64,000 nucleotides of DNA from SHZI01 sp031395645 (GTDB taxonomy: Bacteria > Pseudomonadota > Gammaproteobacteria > Steroidobacterales > GCA-2729495): assembly GCA_031395645.1 (NCBI GenBank), contig JANNJM010000049.1, positions 62,001 through 126,000 of the forward strand, in the 5' to 3' direction. Positions 49,003-57,977 of the stretch are shown piece after piece (the stretch's first letter is position 1; every line of letters begins with the position of its first letter). The notes below the pieces were generated by a model, which was not told the origin of the DNA, did not search any database, and saw only the letters and a program-made list of their open reading frames with translations. The position numbers and the translations under genes are program-made.

Positions 49003-50178
49003 CTAGCGGCTGCGGGCGGCCTTCTGGCCTTCGACTTCCTGCAAGTAGGCGCGGGCGAACCCTTCGGTGAACAGCTGGGGCGGGCCCCCGTCCTCGCGCT
49101 GGGTGAGGGCCGGGTAGCTCTCTTCGTAGAGCTCCCAGTACTTGAGCTTGTTACCGCTGGAGAGCAGGCCGCCGCGCTTTAAGCCCTTGTCGAAGCGGGT
49201 CTTCAGTTCGTCGGGGTCGAAGCGTTCCACGTAGTCCTGGACGGCCTGCAGCATGGCCTTGACCAGTGCCTGCTCGTGCTGGCGGACGTCGCGGAACCCG
49301 GCACGGACTGCGTCCTCGGCGCTCAGGTACGCGCCTTCGCCCCGGTCGTTGATCAGGTAACGCAGCGCGTCGTCGACGCTGGGCGAGAACTTCAGCGGAT
49401 TGTTCTGGGCCGCCTGCATCACCGTTTGTGGCAGGCGGAAGGTGTCCTTGACGTGGCTGCGTTCCCGCAATAGCTCCATGAGCCCGCTCACCATCACGCG
49501 CATCAGCTTGCCGGCGCCCTGGAGGACCTCGGCAGGTGAGTGGCCTGCGATGGACTCCGGCTTGACGCCAGCGGCGTCCAGGAAGAGGGCGAGGGCACGG
49601 AGTTCGGGGTCGTTCGATGCAGCGGGCGCAGCCGCCGGGGTCTTTGGCGTGCCCGGAACAGCGACCGGGCGTGGCGCAGGTTTCCTGGCTTTCGCCACGA
49701 CAGCCTTGGTGGGGGTGAGATGCCGCTGCAGGTGGGAGTCGCGCGTCAGCTTGTCCTCGGCTACCAGCATGAGTTCGATCGATTCGTCCTCGGGAACCAG
49801 CTGCGCCCGGACGATCGAGTCGCGCATGCCGTCGTCGTTACGCAGTTCCTCGTCGCCACCACTGATGTCTACCGCGATCGCAAATTCGCCGATGCGCAAC
49901 TGATCACCATCGAACAGGCGCTGGGGGTGACCCTGACCTACTGGCGTGTCAGCGCCATTCACATAGACGCCGTTCCTGCTGGTGTCCACCAGGTAATAGG
50001 CGCCGCCCTGATAGTCGATCATGGCGTGGCGGCTGGAGACAAAGCGGCTCTCGTCCGGCAGCACCCAGTCATTGTCGGGGCTGCGGCCAATCGTGCCGCC
50101 GACGGCCGGGAATTCCCGCACACGCTGGTCGCGCGGCAGCGTCTTGCTGTCACTGGTGACGCGAAGTCTAAGAGGCAT
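49003..50178 (-). CDS. tagH: Orphan TagH-like FHA-domain protein
   Basis: A protein of 391 residues. An FHA phosphothreonine-binding domain occupies about residues 5-105 (GTIGRSPDNDWVLPD, SRHAMIDYQGGAYYLVDTSRNGVYVNG). A Pro/Ala-rich linker follows, and then the C-terminal domain of the type VI secretion FHA protein family (LRALALFLDAAGV, LMRVMVSGLMELLRERSHVK, NPLKFSPSVDDAL, YWELYEESY). The start at 50178 has AGGGAT upstream. No other type VI secretion gene is in the window, which is unusual for tagH. Confidence 0.85.
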   Translation of the reverse strand: MPLRLRVTSDSKTLPRDQRVREFPAVGGTIGRSPDNDWVLPDESRFVSSRHAMIDYQGGAYYLVDTSRNGVYVNGADTPVGQGHPQRLFDGDQLRIGEFAIAVDISGGDEELRNDDGMRDSIVRAQLVPEDESIELMLVAEDKLTRDSHLQRHLTPTKAVVAKARKPAPRPVAVPGTPKTPAAAPAASNDPELRALALFLDAAGVKPESIAGHSPAEVLQGAGKLMRVMVSGLMELLRERSHVKDTFRLPQTVMQAAQNNPLKFSPSVDDALRYLINDRGEGAYLSAEDAVRAGFRDVRQHEQALVKAMLQAVQDYVERFDPDELKTRFDKGLKRGGLLSSGNKLKYWELYEESYPALTQREDGGPPQLFTEGFARAYLQEVEGQKAARSR

Positions 50179-50335
50179 GGCGATCCCTAACCCAGCGGGC
50201 ATGATCGCTGATCGCCGGGGGACGAAACGCGTGTCCGTTCACAGTTCGGGGCGGCCCGGAAATCGCCGGGTCGTGAAAACACAGGGTTGTGAAAACACTG
50301 GGTTATACTGCGCGCCCTGAGATTCCGATCCGCTG

Positions 50336-50677
50336 ATGTCCCCCAAGCACCTCTATAAGGTCATTTTCGTCAACCAGGGCAAGGTCTACGAGATCTACGC
50401 CCGTAGTGTGACCCAGGGCACACTCTTCGGTTTCATCGAGATTGAGCGCCTCGTGTTTGGCGAACGGACCACGGTGGTGGTCGATCCCGCCGAGGAGCGG
50501 ATCAAGACCGAATTCGCCGGTGTCCGGCGCACGTTCCTGCCCATGCACTCCATCCTGCGCATCGATGAAGTCGAGAAGCAGGGGGTCAGCAAGGTGTCCG
50601 TGGCCGACTCAAGCAACGTCACCCAGTTCCCGATTCCAATTTACACGCCGGGCGGTTCCGGCGACCTGGGCAAGTGA
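50336..50677 (+). CDS. DUF1820 family protein
   Basis: A protein of 113 residues, almost full length for the DUF1820 family of gamma-proteobacteria. LYKVIFVNQGKVYEIYARSV, GFIEIERLVFGE, VVDPAEERIKTEFAGV and THLPMHSILRIDEV-like segments are recognisable (here RTFLPMHSILRIDEV). The function is unknown to me. It overlaps the start of purL by four bases (GTGA), so it is cotranscribed with it. Confidence 0.85.
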   Translation: MSPKHLYKVIFVNQGKVYEIYARSVTQGTLFGFIEIERLVFGERTTVVVDPAEERIKTEFAGVRRTFLPMHSILRIDEVEKQGVSKVSVADSSNVTQFPIPIYTPGGSGDLGK

Positions 50678-53600
50678 CGGCCACGCACGCCGCACCGCTG
50701 GTCTGGCCCGGCGGCGCCGCGCTGTCCGCTTTCAGACTGGAAAAACTGCTGGGCGACATCCGTGCGCGCGTGCCAGCGGTCTTGGGCGTTGCAGCTCACT
50801 ATCTGCACCTGGTGGAACTCTCCCGGGCACTCACCGCCACGGACGAGCAGACCCTGCGGAGTCTGCTGGACGACGGTATGCTCATCGGTAAGGACTTGCC
50901 GGGCGCGCAGTTCGTGGTGGTGCCCCGCACGGGGACCCTTTCCCCCTGGTCCAGCAAAGCGACTGACATAGCAGGGAACTGCAGTCTGCTCGCTGTGCGC
51001 CGGGTGGAACGTGGTGTGCGCTTCAGCCTTGCCACGGCACGGCCGTTATCGCTCGCGGAGCAGGCGCAGGTCGCGCCCTTCCTGCATGACCGGATGACGC
51101 AGACGGTCCTGCCGGGCAGCGTGGCCGACGACGTCCTTGCGGCGACCCTTTTTGCGGCATCAGCGCCACGTGCGTTGTGCCGCGTGCCGCTGTTGCGTGA
51201 CGGTGCGGCGGCGCTGGAGCGCGCCAATACAGAACTCGGCCTGGCGCTCTCGCCGGACGAGATCCGGTACCTGGCGGATAAATTCGTTGCGCAACGGCGC
51301 GACCCGACCGACGCGGAACTGATGATGTTCGCGCAGGCCAATTCGGAGCACTGCCGCCACAAGATCTTCAACGCCCGGTGGATCATCGACGGCGTGGATC
51401 AACCGCTGAGTCTGTTCCAGATGATCCGCTCGACGCATGCCACGAATCCGCGTGGAGTACTCAGCGCCTATCGCGACAATGCCGCCGTGATCGAGGGTGC
51501 AGTGACGAGCCACCTGCATGCCGATCCAGCCACTGGCGCCTTCACAGCCGTTGTCGCTCCGGTGCACACGCTATTAAAGGTGGAAACCCACAACCATCCA
51601 ACGGCGATCTCGCCCTTTCCCGGCGCTGCCACGGGGTCGGGCGGCGAGTTGCGCGACGAGGGCGCCACTGGCCGCGGGGGCCGGCCCAAGGCGGGTCTCA
51701 CGGGTTTCACCGTCTCGAACCTGGCACTGCCGGGCTGGGAGCAGCCGTGGGAGTTGCCGGCGACAGCACTGGGCAAGCCGGACCGCATTGCCAGCGCGTT
51801 GCAGATCATGCTCGAGGGGCCGATCGGCGCGGCTTCCTTCAACAATGAATTCGGCCGGCCGAACATCGCCGGCTATTTCCGCACCTTTGAACAGCGGGAT
51901 TCCGGGGACGCCAGCCTGGCGCACGGCTTTCACAAGCCCATCATGCTGGCGGGCGGCCTCGGCAACATTGCGGCCCCGGATGTGGAAAAGGCCGATCCGC
52001 CGCCCGGTTCGCTGGTGCTCGTGCTCGGTGGGCCGGCCATGCTTATTGGCCTGGGCGGCGGTGCTGCGTCTTCCATGGGTAGCGGCGCAAGTTCTGCCGA
52101 CCTCGATTTCGCATCCGTGCAGCGGGGGAACCCGGAGATCGAGCGCCGCGCACAGCAGGTCATTGAAGCCTGTCGGGCGCAGGCAGCCACCACTGGCCAG
52201 CCTAATCCCATCCTGATGGTGCATGACGTTGGTGCGGGCGGGCTGTCCAATGCCGTGCCGGAGCTTACCGACCACGCTCACCGGGGCGGACGCTTTGAGC
52301 TGCGCAATATCCCCAGCGCCGATTCCGGCATGTCGCCGCTGGAGATCTGGTGCAACGAGGCCCAGGAGCGCTATGTGGTCGCGATTGCGCCGGCTGATCT
52401 CGACTGGTTCGCCGCGGTGTGCGCGCGGGAGCGTTGTCCCTTCGCCGTACTCGGTGCCCTGGATGACACGCGCCGTCTCGTGGTGACTGACCGGGACTCA
52501 GGCGAAACGCCCGTGGACATGCCGCTGGAAACCCTGCTTGGCAAGGCACCGCAGATGGTGCGGAACGTGACCCGCAAGGCGACGGCGAACCAACCGCTGG
52601 ACCTCGCGGCAATTGATCTCAGGGAGGCGTGTCTGCGTGTCCTGCGCCTGCCCGTAGTGGCGGACAAGTCCTTCCTGATTCACATTGGTGATCGCACCGT
52701 CGGCGGGCTCGTGGCTCGCGACCAGTTGATCGGACCCTGGCAGGTGCCGGTCAGCGATGTTGCGGTCACTGCACTTGGCTTTGAGTCGTTTGCCGGTGAA
52801 GCCATGGCGCTTGGCGAGCGTGCGCCAGTCGCACTGCTCGATGCGCCGGCCTCCGGGCGCCTGGCCGTCGGCGAAGCGCTGACCAACATTGCGGCAGCCG
52901 CCATCGGCAGTATTGCCGACGTCCGGCTCTCGGCCAACTGGATGGCCGCCGCCGGCGCGCCCGGCGAGGACGAGCGGCTCTACGACACCGTAGCGGCGGT
53001 CAGCGCCCTGTGCCGCGAGCTCGCGATTGCCATTCCGGTGGGCAAGGATTCCTTGTCCATGCAGACCCGCTGGCAGGAAGACGGAGCGCCGCGCGCTGTC
53101 GTTGCTCCGGTCTCACTGGTGGTTTCAGCCTTTGCGCCGGTGCAGGATGTGCGCCGTACGCTCACCCCCGAACTCCGGCGTGAAGCGGGTACTGGGCTCT
53201 GGCTGATTGATCTCGGGGCTGGCCGCAATCGCCTGGGCGGCTCCGGTCTCGCGCAGGCCTTCATGCGCACTGGTGGTGTGCCGCCGGACCTGGACGCGCC
53301 GGCGCTGCTCGCTGCCTTCTTTGCCGCCATTCAGGAACTGCGTGCCGCCGGCCTGCTGCTCTCCTATCACGACCGTAGCGATGGCGGATTGTTCGTCACT
53401 CTGTGTGAGATGGCTTTTGCGGGCCGGACGGGACTGGACGTCCAGCTTGAGGCCGAAGGGCCGGAAGCGCAGCTGGGCGTACTCTTCGCCGAGGAGCTGG
53501 GTGCCGTCATTCAGGTTCGTGATGCGGATACTGACCGGTTGAAGGAAGTGCTGGGTCGCCACGAACTCGGAACGCTGATCCGTCGGGTCGCAACCGTCAC

Positions 53601-54600
53601 GGCCACCGACGAGATCTCGATCTCGATCGCTGGTGCATACGTCTTTACCAGCCAACGCACAGAGTTGCTGGGTGTCTGGTCGGAACTCTCGTACCGGATG
53701 CAGGCACTCCGGGACAATCCGGTGATCGCTGCCGAAGCGCGCCTTGCGCAGCTCGATCCGCAGGATCCCGGTCTCTCGCCGGTGCTGACCTTTGACCCGG
53801 CGGCCCCGGTCAGGGCCAACAAGCACCGGCCGCGCGTGGCGATCCTGCGGGAGCAGGGGGTCAACAGCCAGCTGGAAATGGCTGCGGCTTTCGGGCGTGC
53901 CGGCTTCGATGCCGTCGATGTGCACATGACTGACGTGCTCTCAGGCCGACGCTCGCTGCGCGAGTTTGCTGGCCTGGCGGCGTGTGGCGGCTTTTCTTAC
54001 GGTGACGTGCTGGGGGCCGGCGGTGGCTGGGCCAAGTCGATCCTGTTCAATGTTCGCGCCCGGGATGAGTTCGCGGCTTTCTTTGCGCGTCCGGAGACCT
54101 TCACGCTGGGGGTGTGTAATGGGTGCCAGATGCTGTCGGTGCTGGCGGAGCTGATCCCCGGCGCGGGCCAGTGGCCGCGCTTTCTCAAGAACCGCTCGGA
54201 GCAGTTTGAAGCGCGCCTGAGCCTGGTTGAGGTCCTGCCCTCGCGTTCGGTGCTGCTGGACGGCATGGCCGGCAGCCGCCTGCTGATTCCAACCTCGCAC
54301 GGCGAGGGCCTGGCCACCTTCGCACCCGGCCACCAGCAGAGCTGCACGGCGGCGGGACAGGTGGCCATTCGCTATGTCGACAACCGGGGTATTGCCGCGG
54401 AGACCTATCCTGCCAACCCCAACGGGTCGCCCGGCGGCATCGCGGGGCTCTGTTCCGAAGACGGCAGGGTGACGATCCTCATGCCGCATCCCGAACGCGT
54501 GTACCGGACGGTGCAGCATTCCTGGCACCCGGGCGAGTGGGGCGAGGATGGGCCCTGGCTGCGCTTGTTTCACAACGCGCGGCGGTTCGTTAGCGCGTGA
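50674..54600 (+). CDS. purL: Phosphoribosylformylglycinamidine synthase
   Basis: Large single-chain PurL of 1308 residues, which makes FGAM from FGAR, glutamine and ATP in purine biosynthesis. An N-terminal PurS-like region, the ANSEHCRHKIFNARW active-site motif, KVETHNHPTAISPFPGAATGSGGE and the two AIRS-like halves are seen. The C-terminal class I glutaminase (from about 1040) contains GVCNGCQML (nucleophile Cys) and MPHPER (His/Glu). The GTG start overlaps the DUF1820 stop. Confidence 0.97.
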   Translation: MTATHAAPLVWPGGAALSAFRLEKLLGDIRARVPAVLGVAAHYLHLVELSRALTATDEQTLRSLLDDGMLIGKDLPGAQFVVVPRTGTLSPWSSKATDIAGNCSLLAVRRVERGVRFSLATARPLSLAEQAQVAPFLHDRMTQTVLPGSVADDVLAATLFAASAPRALCRVPLLRDGAAALERANTELGLALSPDEIRYLADKFVAQRRDPTDAELMMFAQANSEHCRHKIFNARWIIDGVDQPLSLFQMIRSTHATNPRGVLSAYRDNAAVIEGAVTSHLHADPATGAFTAVVAPVHTLLKVETHNHPTAISPFPGAATGSGGELRDEGATGRGGRPKAGLTGFTVSNLALPGWEQPWELPATALGKPDRIASALQIMLEGPIGAASFNNEFGRPNIAGYFRTFEQRDSGDASLAHGFHKPIMLAGGLGNIAAPDVEKADPPPGSLVLVLGGPAMLIGLGGGAASSMGSGASSADLDFASVQRGNPEIERRAQQVIEACRAQAATTGQPNPILMVHDVGAGGLSNAVPELTDHAHRGGRFELRNIPSADSGMSPLEIWCNEAQERYVVAIAPADLDWFAAVCARERCPFAVLGALDDTRRLVVTDRDSGETPVDMPLETLLGKAPQMVRNVTRKATANQPLDLAAIDLREACLRVLRLPVVADKSFLIHIGDRTVGGLVARDQLIGPWQVPVSDVAVTALGFESFAGEAMALGERAPVALLDAPASGRLAVGEALTNIAAAAIGSIADVRLSANWMAAAGAPGEDERLYDTVAAVSALCRELAIAIPVGKDSLSMQTRWQEDGAPRAVVAPVSLVVSAFAPVQDVRRTLTPELRREAGTGLWLIDLGAGRNRLGGSGLAQAFMRTGGVPPDLDAPALLAAFFAAIQELRAAGLLLSYHDRSDGGLFVTLCEMAFAGRTGLDVQLEAEGPEAQLGVLFAEELGAVIQVRDADTDRLKEVLGRHELGTLIRRVATVTATDEISISIAGAYVFTSQRTELLGVWSELSYRMQALRDNPVIAAEARLAQLDPQDPGLSPVLTFDPAAPVRANKHRPRVAILREQGVNSQLEMAAAFGRAGFDAVDVHMTDVLSGRRSLREFAGLAACGGFSYGDVLGAGGGWAKSILFNVRARDEFAAFFARPETFTLGVCNGCQMLSVLAELIPGAGQWPRFLKNRSEQFEARLSLVEVLPSRSVLLDGMAGSRLLIPTSHGEGLATFAPGHQQSCTAAGQVAIRYVDNRGIAAETYPANPNGSPGGIAGLCSEDGRVTILMPHPERVYRTVQHSWHPGEWGEDGPWLRLFHNARRFVSA

Positions 54601-54717
54601 CCCTTGCTTATGTAGCATTGGCAGTCCGGGTGTCTGCTGAAATCCGACCCAGGCTCCGGAGCAGCGGTGATCAAGGTATGCTCCAGTCTCGCGGACCCGC
54701 CTGGAAGGGTTCTATTC

Positions 54718-56076
54718 ATGCATGCCACAAGCGCAACTAGGCTTCTGATCGCCGGGTTTCCGGGGGTCATGGTGCTGCTTGCGGCCGTTGTCCTGCCCAA
54801 CACGGCGTCGGCCATCGTCAACGGCATAGCCGTCTCCCAGGCTACGTACCAGTCCACGTTTCCGTGGGCGGCCGCTGTTTACGATCCGGCGAGCGGTGCT
54901 GTCTGCAGCGGTGAACTAATCTCGCCGACCTACGTGCTCACCGCCGCCCACTGTGCCGGGGCCACCTTGGTCCAGATCGGCGCAACCGATCGTACGACCG
55001 TCACACCGATTCCTGTGACCAACGCCATCCTGCACCCGAGCTATGACGCGGTGAACCGCTACTACGACGTCGCCCTGCTGCATCTGGCGACACCGGTCTA
55101 CAACACGCCCCCGGTGCAGCTCGCCACTCAGGCGCAGGCGAACAGCTACCTGACCGCCAACCGGGCGGCCGTGATCGCGGGCTGGGGTCGCACCACCTCC
55201 ACGGGTGGTTATTCGAACGTGCTGATGCAGCGTGGCGCTGTGATGTACGGGCTCAACCTTCAGTCCACCTGGATCGTCTACTTCAATGCGAGCACGGGTC
55301 CCTGTGCGGGTGACAGCGGTGGCCCGCTGATTGTCCAGGTCAGTGGCGTCGGGCCGGTGCTGATGGGCGTTGCCGACGTCACGCAGGGTGATCTGTGCGT
55401 GACGGGTGGCGGTACTGCTGGCTACACCAACATCGCGCAGATGCTCCCCTTCATCAACACGACCAACGTGCCGGATCTCGGCCAGATCCTGCTGCCGTCA
55501 GCCGCGCCGGACCAGGCGATAACGACTCAGGACCTTCCGGTGTCGGTCGCGGTGGCTGTAAATGACGGCGGATTCGGCAGCCCGGTCACGGTGGCTATCG
55601 TGACGCCCCCAGCCAGCGGCACGGCTGTGGTGAATGGCTCACCGGGTGCGGCTGCATCGATCTCCGTGACCTACACGCCGGGACCAGGCTACGTCGGCTG
55701 GGATTCGCTGGTGTACTCAGTGACTGATGGCCTTTCCAGTGACACGGCGACGCTGACACTCGCGGTGCTACCCGACGCCGACCGTGACGGAGTCATCGAC
55801 GGCCAGGACAATTGCAGTAACGATGCCAATGGCGACCAGCTCGACGCCGACGGCGATGGCTACGGGAACCTCTGCGATGCGGATCTGAACAACAGCGGGT
55901 TCGTGACGACAGCGGACTTCGGCGTCATGCTCTCGGTGCTTGGTCAGAGTGCCACGAGCAGTACCGTAGCTGCTGCGGCGGACCTGAACGGGAGCGGTAC
56001 GGTCACATCGACCGACTTCGGCCTGTTGCGCAGCAGACTCAACACCGCGCCGGGACCGTCGGGCCTCCGTCCCTGA
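54718..56076 (+). CDS. Secreted chymotrypsin-fold (S1) protease with dockerin-like module
   Basis: An exported protein of 452 residues. The leader ends ASA and IVNG may mark the mature start. The triad is His78 (TAAHC), Asp117 (YYDVALL) and Ser200 (GDSGGP). The residue six before the serine is Gly194, where trypsin has Asp, so trypsin-like specificity is not expected. A cadherin/Ig-like domain covers about 255-350 (TPGPGYVGWDSLVYSVTDG), then the TSP3/dockerin-like module at 353-452 ending PGPSGLRP. The ATG at 54718 has GGAAGGG upstream; a GTG at 54667 would add 17 residues. It lies apart from the main module cluster, directly behind purL. Confidence 0.88.
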   Translation: MHATSATRLLIAGFPGVMVLLAAVVLPNTASAIVNGIAVSQATYQSTFPWAAAVYDPASGAVCSGELISPTYVLTAAHCAGATLVQIGATDRTTVTPIPVTNAILHPSYDAVNRYYDVALLHLATPVYNTPPVQLATQAQANSYLTANRAAVIAGWGRTTSTGGYSNVLMQRGAVMYGLNLQSTWIVYFNASTGPCAGDSGGPLIVQVSGVGPVLMGVADVTQGDLCVTGGGTAGYTNIAQMLPFINTTNVPDLGQILLPSAAPDQAITTQDLPVSVAVAVNDGGFGSPVTVAIVTPPASGTAVVNGSPGAAASISVTYTPGPGYVGWDSLVYSVTDGLSSDTATLTLAVLPDADRDGVIDGQDNCSNDANGDQLDADGDGYGNLCDADLNNSGFVTTADFGVMLSVLGQSATSSTVAAAADLNGSGTVTSTDFGLLRSRLNTAPGPSGLRP

Positions 56077-56086
56077 GGCTGAGGGC

Positions 56087-57031
56087 CTACTCGAGCGCCG
56101 CGCGAGCGGACTCCATGTCGGCCTTCGCGGCCGCGACGATGGCCTCGAAGGGCTGGCCATTGAGACGAATCCTGGCGAGTGCCTCTTCGGCGGCCGGCTC
56201 CGGCGGTGCGCCTGGCCTGCGTAGCCGAAAGTGCAGCTTCGCGGCACAGAGAATCCGCGTGAGCGGCGTCAGGTCCCTGCTGTCGGCATCAAAGATCGCG
56301 TTCTGGTTCTCCACCGCCTCGGCCACACGAGCCGGGATCTTCCAGTGATCGAGAATCGTCCGGGCGATGGCCATGTGCCACTCATTGAGCGCCTTTTCCC
56401 AGTCCGCGATCTCGCCGGGGTTGATGCTTTCCTGACGCGCCCGGGCGAAGAGGTAGAGTTTTCCGATCAGGTGGAAGAGTCCCGTTGCCATGGACTCGTC
56501 GGGCTGCACACCCGGTACGTGCTTGGCGACAGCGAAGGACAGGGCCGCAACGCCGTTGCTCGTCTTCCAGATGTCCGCCAGCACTGGCCGGATCGGTTTC
56601 AGCCACTCCTGCTGCTCCATCTGGCGCATGGCAAAGGCCGTTGCCTGGCTGCGGACGATGTTGTAACCCAGGCTGTTGATGGCCGACTTCAGGTCGCTCA
56701 CTTCGCGGCCCGATTTATTGAACGCCACCGAGTTGGCCAGCTGGACGAGCCGGGCAGCGAGAGCCGGTTCGCTGGCGACAAGTTTCACGACATCCTTCGA
56801 TGAGGCCTTCTCATCCGCAAGTGCCCGCTGGATGCGCGCAACGACTTCCGGAAATCCGGGCAGCTCGATCTTGTCGGTATTGAGTTCCTTCGCGAGCCCC
56901 ATCACGATCTGTGCGGCGTTGACCTGCTTGCCGATGCCGACGGTGATGTTCGGATCCACGCGCGGGGCGGCGGGCTGCATCGCTTCGGGGATCAGGTCGC
57001 GCCCGGCCTGAAGATCATTTGTTAGTGCCAT
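56087..57031 (-). CDS. HDOD-domain signalling protein
   Basis: A cytoplasmic protein of 314 residues with an HDOD domain at about 65-275: IELPGFPEVVARIQRAL, SSKDVVKLVASEPALAARLVQLANS, INSLGYNIVRSQATAFAM and HLIGKLYLFAR. The catalytic His/Asp of true HD phosphohydrolases is not conserved, as usual for HDOD. Such proteins act in signalling or stress regulation. The ATG at 57031 was preferred to a start 20 residues upstream. It converges with the protease gene. Confidence 0.85.
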   Translation of the reverse strand: MALTNDLQAGRDLIPEAMQPAAPRVDPNITVGIGKQVNAAQIVMGLAKELNTDKIELPGFPEVVARIQRALADEKASSKDVVKLVASEPALAARLVQLANSVAFNKSGREVSDLKSAINSLGYNIVRSQATAFAMRQMEQQEWLKPIRPVLADIWKTSNGVAALSFAVAKHVPGVQPDESMATGLFHLIGKLYLFARARQESINPGEIADWEKALNEWHMAIARTILDHWKIPARVAEAVENQNAIFDADSRDLTPLTRILCAAKLHFRLRRPGAPPEPAAEEALARIRLNGQPFEAIVAAAKADMESARAALE

Positions 57032-57231
57032 GGTTGACCCCGGTCTCAGGAAATTGAGCGACAGCACCGGGACCCACCGGCGCCACCGCACTGGGACAGG
57101 GAATATAAATCCAGGCCTGATTCGCGACCGTGACAGAGTGCCGATCTATGGCATCAAGCACCCGTCTGCGGCTCTGCTGATGGTGGTGCTGCTGCTCTCG
57201 CTGACGGCACGGCGAGTTATCCGGCAGGCAC

Positions 57232-57963
57232 TCACGCGGGCCGCTCCTTGAGAGGCGGGTTCCGAACAGGAATTTCCGGTTCCTCTTCATCAATCCCCGC
57301 CGCCTGATTCGCAAAGAACCGCCGCACCTTTAGCGCCTGCCGCAGCTTCGCACGCCGCACGTAGGTCTGGGTCAGCAGATCCTTCATCGTCTCCAGCAGG
57401 ACTGCAGCCTGCCGTCGGTCGCATTCCGGTTCCTGTTTGCCGGCATCCGGATCGAAGATGATCCGGCGCACGGCATTGAAGGTGGGTTCGTCGATCTCCC
57501 CCAGGTCCTGTACTTCGCCGACGAGGTCATAGATGCGCAGTCGTCCGCCTTCGCCGACGTCCTCGAAGGTGGCGCGCGCTGTCTGCCGGCACATGGCGGC
57601 GAAGGCCTGCCAGAGGCCGCTGCTGAAGCAGGCCAGCGCCTCGCGAAAGCGGGCGGCCACGGCCGGCGGCAGGTAACTCAGGCTGAATCGCTCTGGCGGT
57701 TGCTCGACGGCCTGCGGCAGTGGGTTCAGCTCTACCCGGTCATCCCGCCAGACGCGGGTGCGGTAGCGCAGGAACACCGGCGCTTTGCAGGCAGCGCATT
57801 GCAGAACCACACCGACCTGGGTGGGGCGCTCGGTCTTCAGTTTGCTGAAGCTCGGGAAAGCGGTTACGGTCATCGGGCCCATGGCGCCACAATGCGGGCA
57901 CTCCAGCGTGCCCGTGCCGCCGTTGCGCTCGAAACGTCCGTCGGCCGTGATGCTGGCTGTCAT
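57232..57963 (-). CDS. Zinc-ribbon DUF4145-like protein
   Basis: A protein of 243 residues. CPHCGAMG (about 22-29) and CAACKAP (about 55-61) form a probable zinc ribbon. The middle part (SLSYLPPAVAARFREALACFSSGLWQAFAAMCRQTARATFED) resembles DUF4145, a helical domain often found in nucleic-acid-related or defence proteins. The C-terminus is charged. I chose the ATG at 57963, which gives the zinc ribbon a normal N-terminal position. It lies 14 bases after ettA on the same strand, so cotranscription is likely. The 200 bases downstream hold nothing I recognise. Confidence 0.7.
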   Translation of the reverse strand: MTASITADGRFERNGGTGTLECPHCGAMGPMTVTAFPSFSKLKTERPTQVGVVLQCAACKAPVFLRYRTRVWRDDRVELNPLPQAVEQPPERFSLSYLPPAVAARFREALACFSSGLWQAFAAMCRQTARATFEDVGEGGRLRIYDLVGEVQDLGEIDEPTFNAVRRIIFDPDAGKQEPECDRRQAAVLLETMKDLLTQTYVRRAKLRQALKVRRFFANQAAGIDEEEPEIPVRNPPLKERPA

Positions 57964-57977
57964 GCCGCTCTGGTTGC

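Noticed and set aside
49003..50178. A type VI secretion locus
   Set aside because: Only the FHA protein is present; no sheath, tube, baseplate or ClpV gene occurs in the window.
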